Positions 57,534 through 64,000 of a stretch of DNA of 64,000 nt are shown here, piece after piece (within the stretch, counting starts at the first letter, position 1; every line of letters starts with the position of its first letter). Position numbers and translations under genes: made by a program. The notes under the pieces are model-generated. The model searched no databases and was not told the DNA's origin. It saw nothing but the letters and a program-made list of their open reading frames with translations. The stretch is from Pogonophryne albipinna (taxonomy: Eukaryota; Chordata; Actinopteri; Perciformes; Artedidraconidae): positions 19,571,550-19,635,549 of the forward strand of contig CM053243.1 of NCBI GenBank assembly GCA_028583405.1. Direction: 5' to 3'.

Positions 57534-58496
57534 GTTCATCCCCATTAAACTCTCAGATTCAGAAGCTCCTCCCATCAAAACCCCCCTTCATCCTCTCATC
57601 TCTCTCATCTCTCCCACCTCTTCACTCTCTCACTCTATCCTCCCTTCTTCTGCATTATTTTATCCCTCCCCCATCTCTCCTTCACCCTCTCACTCTCCTT
57701 CTCTTTCAGCTCCCTCCCCCCTCTCCCCCTCCTCCATCCTCCCCTCAATAACTTAACTCTGTCTTATTTCATATATCTAATCAGAGTCTTAAAACAACGA
57801 TAGAAGTCCATTTCAAATCACAGAAAATAAAACAATTCACATCATAAATCACATACATACAATCATTTAAACTTGTATATACCATTTTCAATAGGCGCAC
57901 CAAGTATTTTTTATAGTTCATTTCCAAAATAAACTGAAATAAAATGACTCTGTATTCATTTGTAATAGGCAGTGGTGCTATTACTATTATATTTCAAAAG
58001 AAGATAAAATAACACAGCATAAGAAACAAACTCATAAAAACAACACCTTCGAATATTTTTAATTAAAAAGTCAGTCTTCATATTTAGCGTCTGATTGATC
58101 TCTTCAATTGAATTGAATCCTTTTGTCCATTTAATTGAACAAAAAAGGGGGGGGGGAAGGTCGATACAATTTATTCTTCCGGATTGAAACCGAGAGATAT
58201 TTTAAACATTAGTTGATCAACAACTGATTAATCAACCAATCATTTCATTACAATAGTTAAATCTCCATTTCGTAATTGTTACGGATCTGAATGCCTATTA
58301 CAAATAACACTCCCCCTCCACAGTTATATATTTAGCGTCTATTAAATACTGATTGATCTCTCAATTACTGCCACATTCATCAGACTTGAGACGCGCACTG
58401 ACCGTCTGCGTCAAAGTGTTTCCAGATGTCGATGAACTGCGCGGCTGTGATCTCCGCCAGGTGCAGGTGGGGGGGCTGCTGGGCTTGAGTTGCCAT
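46818..58496 (-). CDS. calb2: Calretinin (calbindin 2), hexa-EF-hand calcium-binding protein
   Basis: A cytosolic neuronal calcium buffer and sensor. Minus-strand exons: 58403-58496, 52454-52530, 52021-52110, 51665-51745, 50540-50596, 49679-49756, 49216-49271, 49069-49108, 48159-48212, 47107-47178, 46818-46937; all in phase, 272 residues (human 271). It starts [22 protein letters not shown]-hand loops: [12 protein letters not shown] (split over exons 1 and 2), [36 protein letters not shown] and [12 protein letters not shown]. The sixth hand ([15 protein letters not shown]) lacks the acidic loop residues, as in all calretinins. [13 protein letters not shown] and [14 protein letters not shown] are diagnostic of calretinin/calbindin. 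Intron 1 is long (5.9 kb) and holds a local duplication and a CA repeat. The exon 9 acceptor uses a CT microsatellite as its pyrimidine tract. Teleosts have calb2a and calb2b; the copy is not resolved here. Confidence 0.97.
48219..48286. repeat. (GA)n/(CT)n microsatellite at calb2 exon 9 acceptor
   Basis: A 68-base AG run on the plus strand is a CT run on the calb2 sense strand. It ends only a few bases before the acceptor (sense CTCTACACAG then exon at 48212), so it forms the polypyrimidine tract. Confidence 0.97.
48895..49055 (+). repeat. Degraded fish repeat, possibly SINE-like
   Basis: The block TTTATTTGATAGTGGAGAGA, then GAAATACATGCAGTAAATGG and ACCCTACCCACCTCGCTATC matches a high-copy teleost repeat I recognise, with an apparent tRNA-like tail. 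It lies in calb2 intron 8 next to exon 8. Copy boundaries are approximate. Confidence 0.35.
50886..50909. repeat. (CA)n microsatellite, short
   Basis: About 12 CA units in calb2 intron 4. Confidence 0.95.
51885..51995 (+). repeat. Possible SINE/tRNA-like remnant
   Basis: GGAGTCAAACCAGCGACGTA and CTCGACCATTCCACCTCTAG resemble, in degraded form, the complement of tRNA B-box and A-box regions of fish repeats. It lies in calb2 intron 3. Weak call. Confidence 0.25.
55965..56290 (+). repeat. Teleost interspersed repeat with (TTACA)n start
   Basis: It begins with (TTACA) units (ATTACATTACATTACATTGC), then TGATGCTTTTATCCAAAGCG and ACTTACAATAAGTACATTCG. This is a well-known high-copy fish repeat, probably derived from a non-LTR element. 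It lies in calb2 intron 1 and has no open frame. Confidence 0.6.
56931..56999 (-). repeat. Teleost interspersed repeat fragment, inverted copy of 14482-14554
   Basis: Read on the minus strand it gives GGTCTCCCTTGAAAAAGAGA, then ATCTATGATCTCAAGGG, and ends GGTTTGAAATT, matching the copy in the carboxypeptidase intron. Confidence 0.65.
57060..57180. repeat. hAT-like repeat fragment
   Basis: GTGTACTTAACTACTGAATG, GTAAGTACAATTTTGAAATG and TTCCATTTTTACG resemble the left half of the AAGTA-rich elements at 2717-3165 and 3488-4470. Degraded, in calb2 intron 1. Confidence 0.4.
57236..57456 (+). repeat. Local duplication, copy 1 (calb2 intron 1)
   Basis: It shares an ordered series of blocks with 58107-58310: TTTTGGTCCATTT..AACTAAAAA, GAGGAAAAAAAGGTC, a nearly identical TTGATCAACAACTGATTAAT and then GCATCTGAATGCC. 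Indels between blocks show that the two copies are old. Confidence 0.7.
57459..57530. repeat. (CA)36 microsatellite preceded by a C run
   Basis: A run of 11 C (57448-57458) leads into 72 bases of CA. It is followed by about 200 bp of CT-rich sequence to 57750. Confidence 0.98.
58107..58310 (+). repeat. Local duplication, copy 2 (calb2 intron 1)
   Basis: Counterpart of 57236-57456, with CTTTTGTCCATTTAATTGAA, a G-rich GGGGGGGGGAAGGTC block, TTGATCAACAACTGATTAAT and GGATCTGAATGCC. In addition TTTAGCGTCTGATTGATCTC (about 58083) recurs as TTTAGCGTCTATTAAA plus CTGATTGATCTC near 58330. Confidence 0.7.
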
Positions 58497-61400
58497 CTCT
58501 GCTGTTTCTCCGTGCTTGTAGTCGAGAGTGGTAGTTGGAAGTAAACTTTTCCCCGGTAGAGCTCCTCGGTACTGTGGGCAGCTCCTCCTCAGCTGAGGCT
58601 TTTAAACCCCCCGCGGCGCGTGCGCTCCTGCTGCCCGCCACAAGGGGGCGTGTGCACTGTGCAGAGAGACCAATTACAGGAGGAGGAAGAGGAGGAAGAG
58701 GAGGAAAGGCTCTCCTGGGCTTTGCATTTTAGTTACCATTAACTGCTGTCCATGCTGCTGGTTTGATAGCAGGATCATTATACATCATCCAGTCCTGCTG
58801 TCCCCAGAGGAGACAATCACATCAAACAATTTAAATCCTACAGCGGCACCCTGCTGGCTCCAGTTGATCTTGTCGGATCTTTATCATCCCTGTCTCTTCC
58901 AAGCTCTCTGCACTGTCAATTATCAAATAAAGCCTGCATAGATCAAACAACCCATCCCAGGGGCCACTTCACCTCTGGAGAGATCACAACTATGTGCATC
59001 ATGCTCCAGTGAGGGCCACATTTTCTTCTTCCTTCACTCTCTGCTGAGTTTTGATTTCACCTATCAGATGTCACAGATGAGACCCTCCCTCCTTTATTAG
59101 CTTTTACCCTCATCTACTCCCTCCCTCAACCTTTCACACCCCCTTAATCACTCCTCCTGGACTGCGTAGGTTGGAGGGCCACTCAGCATCCTCGGCCAAT
59201 CGAACTCACTTGGTGTGGCTACTAAATCACCAACACGCCTTTTGTTCATTCTAGAGGGTGAGCCTATCTTTTTCCCATCTTCTCCTCCTACTTTGGTGCA
59301 TCTCCTTTCTCAGGGTTTGTTCCCCACAAGCTGGTGTGAAGGATGGGTGCTGTGGTGGGGGAGGGGATCACATGAGGATGCAGAAGAAGAAGAAGAAGAA
59401 GATACTTTATCTCTTCTCTGCAGAGCTGCTGCAGAGAGAAATAGGAGCAACTAAACAGAGTGGGAGACATCAGATAATAACTGTGTGTGTGTGTTTGTAT
59501 GATAAGTGCACACATTTACAACTATGTGTGTGTGGGAAAAAGAGAGGAAGGAAGGGAGGTGAAGCAGAGTGTGGGAATCTATTTATAGGGATTTCCATCG
59601 TAAAGCCTTAACTGTATGAATTATAATTAGATCATTTAGGTCTGTTTGTAGAGCTCTAAGCGCTCTGCTTAAAGTGTCGGTGGTGAAGTGATGGGATGAG
59701 TAATGGATAGGTGTGGGTTGAGAGAATGACAATGATGGAGGGACAAAGATGTTAATGGTCCTCCGATCAACTTTCAATTGGAAAAGTGTCATGTGGACAT
59801 GCACGCTCATCTACTTACGTATGGCAAATACACTTTACTGTATGCACACATACACAATATGAAATAAATGCAAATCGATGTAGATCTGGCTTTGCTTGCA
59901 TGCATTCCATGAATAGCAGATTATGGATAATTATGCAATCCTGTTAATGCTGTATTAAATATCTAATGTGAAATGTGCTAAAATGGGCTTAATGTGGATA
60001 ATTATCATCAAAAGTGAAAGCAGGATGAGGAAAAATATACAGACAGCAGGTGTTTAAGAGGCTTTTAGTTCAAATTTATTTAATTTTCTGACATGCAACA
60101 ACAATGTAGCGTCTTTGGAGTTATGCAGAATTATGCAGGATCAAGCACACAAATCCTGCTTTCGTTGATGCATAGAAAACCCAGATTATTATAAAAAGAA
60201 TACAAATATAACCTATATGTTCAAAGTGCAGACTGTGTTTAACTGATTGAACTCTGATTGAAATAAATTCTCATTTGAATAAAGACAGACATCTTAGTTG
60301 CTGCAGGTTGAAACTGAGGGTAATGGTTTCCGTTATGGATGATTATTACCTCCAGTGTGTGCTGCTGTTTCACCACATCTGTCCTGCTTGAATCAATGAA
60401 AGCCATTTGTCCAACACCTCTCTCTCATTTTGTAACTGTAAGCAAAACTTTATTTAAACAAATAGATTTTCCCTGTGTGATGTTTAAGGTTATAGTTAGA
60501 TATCCATGGTACCCATTTGTAATGACTAAAAAAGGATGTGTCTTTTCAGTGTCTAAAAAGTAAGACTGTTTTGTCACAAAGCCTCCGAGGACGAGCTTCC
60601 CATTTCCTCTTCATACAGACACTGACCTTAATCCGAAGTAACCTTTTTGAAAAACTCAACACCAATTGTAACCTTTTGAGAAGTAACAGTAAGGCAAAAA
60701 CATTGCCAAAGCTTTGGTTTCATTTAGTTTGTTCCTTTGTGAGGTTCATTGGTTTAGACGTTTGAAAAATGTAGAGGCCAAAACATTTCATTAAACATTA
60801 GTGTCTTATAAATAATACAGATGCAGCTGTACAACTGCCTCCCTCGCAAGCACTGATGAAACACTAATGGAACTAAACTTCACAAAGTGAGAAATCTTAT
60901 CTCATTACACAATCTTTCAAACTACCATTGTTGTTGTGTGTGTGTGTGCGTGCACAAGTTACCTCTAGCATTCCGTCATGGTTGAATCTCACAATGCCTT
61001 TTCCTGATATCTGATCAAAAGCAGCATGCAATGCAAAGAGATGACCCACCTGGCAAATTAAATACACCTGACACGGTACGGATAGAGCAAAAATAAAAAC
61101 ATTTAATTTTCTAAAGAGTATTCCTTGTTGCCTCCTAATAATAATTTCTCCTTCTCCAAATATGGACTCTGTTAGCTTTATGGCACCTTCTGATTTTAAG
61201 GGACCATTTATCATTACAATACGTTTATTAAATCTGATGACTTCATGTACATCCCAGTAAACTCTTACCAGTTAATTATAAAATATCCTAATTTAGGATG
61301 ATGCAGGGCTGTTGGAGCTGGGACTAATGGGAGCCATCACCATGATGGTATATTCCTATAAACAAACTGTGCTTCAGTATTAATATAACCATATTATTAA

Positions 61401-63471
61401 GAAACCACAAACACTTTTAGTATTTCCCAAAACATAAATATGTAAAAAATACATACACAAAATGCATAAGATCACCTTTTGAATTATGTATGCCAAAAAT
61501 GTTTTCTGTCTATTCAGACCTACCATCCTTTGCACACACGCACATTTTGCAGTAGTGTTTCCCAATTGTATGCATACTGCATTCAGACATACTGATTTCC
61601 TAGATCCACCCTTTTGTCCTCTTGTGCTACTGCTGGTTGCAAACAATCAAGATGGCCACGGCCAAGATGAAGGATTAAAGAATTCAAACGACAGTACACA
61701 AACCAACGGCATCGAGGTGACTACATCCTCTTATGTCTATGATCAGGAACCACAGGTGTTAGTATAGTCCTGCACTTCCTCAAACTACAGATGACTAAAG
61801 GTTTAGGTTATTACGGCATATACCACGTCCCTGTACATACTGTACAAGAACAGCAGCATATTCATCTCAGCGAACATCATTCTTCTGAACGGCCAGGAGG
61901 CTCTCCATCCCGGCCTCAGTGAATAACAGTGCAGCATGTGGCTGTTTGTCTCCACATCTGTCATCATTAGATCCACAGCCACTCAGGACAGGCACATTAA
62001 ACGGATAGTTTGGATGTTTTGAAGTGGGGCTGGATGAGGTACTTATCCACAATCAGTGTATCAGCTACAGTAGATGGTGGATGGCACGGCCCCAGTTTGG
62101 AGAATCCTGCTCTGGAGCATTATCAATGTACTGATGTGTGTGTGGGCAGCCGCAAAAGCCACCTACAAACATTAATATCAGATCAAGTGTGTGCTTTATT
62201 TAAAATATATTTGAGGTGATTCAAGCTGCCCCCGTCCACAGCAGTCCATTGTTTAGCTCTCTTGCTGTAACCATCTGTTTCTAAAAACTGGTGCTTTGTC
62301 GAACGTCATCAACTGTAGGTTATACACACTTAGTATGAACACTACATACAACCCCACTTGAAACAAAATAACCTGTTCCTTTAAAGTATTCTGTAATGGA
62401 CAGGACGACATCTTCAAACCGAACCTCATGCTTCTTCACTACAAAATATTCATCCAGTATCAGATATCTTAAATGATAACTTACCAAAGGCCTTATATCT
62501 GATGGGAGGCCACTGAGACAACAAATGCCTAAAACTGCATAATTACGCGCTTAGAGGGACAATAATACCAAATATGCATAGTGTTGGTAGAAATGAATAT
62601 CACAATGTGAGATTATTTGTGTGGAAGTGTGCATGTAGATTAGATTAGGTTTCCTGGATTGGAATGCCAGGGACATTTTCTCCGGCGTTAATACGGTTGA
62701 GCAGAAGTCAGAGTGGGAGTGTAGGATTTGTGTAAATTAGAGTGACAGTGTGCCTCATTGCGGTAATCAGCCATTTTTATCAGCTGCACAACGTGGACTG
62801 AGTAACCATAGGCTGATCAGAGAGTTGCCAAAGGCTGGAAACAGATAACGCAGAGTCCAATTTTCAGTCTATTTGGCAGATGCGTTGTGATTATTTCCCT
62901 GCAGATAAACACCTCACAATGAGAAAAACTGCATCATCATTTACTGCATGCCATTTTTACAGGCAACACATATGTAGAAAATCACAGAGTAAACACTGCC
63001 ATCACACTGAGGCAGGCGTTAAGCTCGGCAGATAGCTTTTCATGATAAAATTGTATTTTTAAGTTGCTGCGCTGTATATGAGAATGGCTCCCTCTGTATG
63101 CATGCAGGACAATATGTTGTCCCTCCCGGGGAACAATTAAGATGCTGGACCTCCCGAGAGAAGACTCTCAAAAACAACCACACGACAACTAATAATGTCA
63201 CCGGAGACAAGAAGTGATTTGTCCATGATGCAACCATGAGCGCTGCAATAAGGCTGTGAGATAATAACTATGGGTCCAGAGACAAAAATGCATAGTCAGA
63301 AAATTATTTAAAGTCGGCCAGATAACATACAGGTTGAGAGCAAAACATTTGTGGTTTTCAACCAGATCTTTAACAGTAGTTCAAACAGTTCTACAGTCCC
63401 TCCCCATCTCTTATTAAATACGAGGTCAAAGCAATTAGCTGGTTAGCTTAGCATAAAGACTTGGGGAAACT
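58497..63471. other. Intergenic region upstream of calb2
   Basis: It begins with a GC-richer calb2 promoter side (to about 58700) containing GGAGGAAG tandem units near 58678-58705. The rest is AT-rich and without supported genes; the open frames here are short and lack family motifs. It contains a GT run at about 60936 and repeat fragments at 61540-61830 and 63435-63471. Confidence 0.5.
61540..61830 (+). repeat. Teleost interspersed repeat fragment (AAGATGGCCACGGCC type)
   Basis: CAAGATGGCCACGGCCAAGA, then ACAGTACACAAACCAACGGC and GAGGTGACTACATCC match a common fish repeat. It explains the 93-residue frame at 61486-61767, which is therefore not a gene. Confidence 0.45.
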
Positions 63472-64000
63472 GCATTCGACACGGTGAACCATCAGATCCT
63501 CCTTCGCACTCTCCAAGAACTTGGAGTTTCAGGCTCTGCACTTTCCCTCCTCACCTCATACCTCAAAGACCGTACCTACAGGGTAACTTGGAGAGGGTCC
63601 GAGTCCAACCCTTGTCAATTAACTACAGGGGTCCCTCAGGGCTCTGTTCTTGGTCCCCTCCTCTTCTCCCTGTACACAAACTCGCTCGGATCAGTCATTA
63701 GCCCGCATGGTTTTTCATACCACTGCTACGCTGACGACACCCAATTAATTCTGTCCTTTCCCCGCTCAGAGACCCAGGTCGTCGCACGCATCTCTGCTTG
63801 TCGAGCTGACATCTCTCAGTGGATGTCTGCTCATCACCTCAAGCTCAACCTTGACAAGACTGAACTGCTTTTCCTTCCGGGAAAAGATTGTCCCGCTCTT
63901 GACCTGACGATCAACATCGGCACCTCTGTTGTTTCCCCGACTCAGACTGCAAGGAATCTGGGTGTGACCCTAGATAACAACCTGTCCTTCACTGCAAACA
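63472..64000 (+). mobile_element. L2-like LINE reverse transcriptase, 5' truncated, runs off the right edge
   Basis: An open frame with no stop to the window end encodes the catalytic part of a non-LTR reverse transcriptase. It starts within motif A (AFDTVNHQILLRTL), followed by GVPQGSVLGPLLFSLYTNSL, the active-site CYADDTQLIL, HHLKLNLDKTELLFLPG and TARNLGVTLDNNLSF. The order and wording fit the L2/CR1 group. The sequence joins abruptly to a different repeat (TTAGCTGGTTAGCTTAGCAT, about 63435-63471), so this copy is 5' truncated. Its frame is intact over 176 codons, indicating a fairly young insertion. Confidence 0.88.

Noticed and set aside
57445..57756. 103-residue frame with His-Thr repeats and Ser/Pro-rich tail
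   Set aside because: Translation of the CA repeat and the neighbouring CT-rich DNA.
61486..61767. 93-residue frame upstream of calb2
   Set aside because: Overlaps a recognised fish interspersed repeat and has no family motif.

Overview
The window is a vertebrate nuclear genome segment, almost certainly from a ray-finned (teleost, probably percomorph) fish. The evidence is multi-exon genes with GT-AG introns and vertebrate orthologues, long CA/GT microsatellites, and repeat families typical of teleosts (Tc1/mariner, hAT, piggyBac-like MITEs, L2-like and RNase H-bearing LINEs, a solo LTR). I see no bacterial operons, CRISPR array or viral genome. Exon coordinates were assigned by hand from splice sites, reading frame and protein families I know.

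Layout. (1) 50-3259, minus: 5' part of gas8/drc4 (ciliary nexin-dynein regulatory complex), with its 3' exons beyond the left edge. (2) 3488-4470: a hAT-type element split by a solo LTR, both with perfect target-site duplications. (3) 5250-8591, minus: a divergent E2F4-like gene with two apparent lesions. (4) 10278-16516, plus: a cathepsin A-type lysosomal serine carboxypeptidase. Its promoter carries a CLEAR-like E-box, and its intron 4 holds a Tc1 transposon with an uninterrupted transposase, itself hit by a truncated LINE. (5) 18988-25172, minus, with a 5'UTR exon near 29.25 kb: slc38a7. Its leader intron is filled with nested hAT-like elements. (6) 31002-38800, minus: got2, with a 160-bp near-perfect foldback in intron 1 and a LINE 3' end 67 bp upstream of its ATG. 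(7) 40878-42084: another hAT element. (8) 46818-58496, minus: calb2 (calretinin). (9) 58497-63471: intergenic DNA with repeat fragments. (10) 63472-64000: an open reverse-transcriptase frame of an L2-like LINE running off the right edge.

The genes do not form a pathway. GAS8, E2F4, SLC38A7, GOT2 and CALB2 all lie on human 16q, so most of the block looks like conserved synteny, whereas human CTSA is on chromosome 20. slc38a7 (lysosomal amino-acid export) and the carboxypeptidase (lysosomal) are convergent neighbours, which may be chance.

I do not see a clearly new biological system. The most unusual signals are the E2F4-like gene (in-frame TAA just before an otherwise intact pocket-protein-binding tail, an exon with no usable AG acceptor, altered DNA-binding wing), the foldback in got2 intron 1, microsatellites fused to splice sites in calb2 and gas8, and the well-preserved transposon nests.
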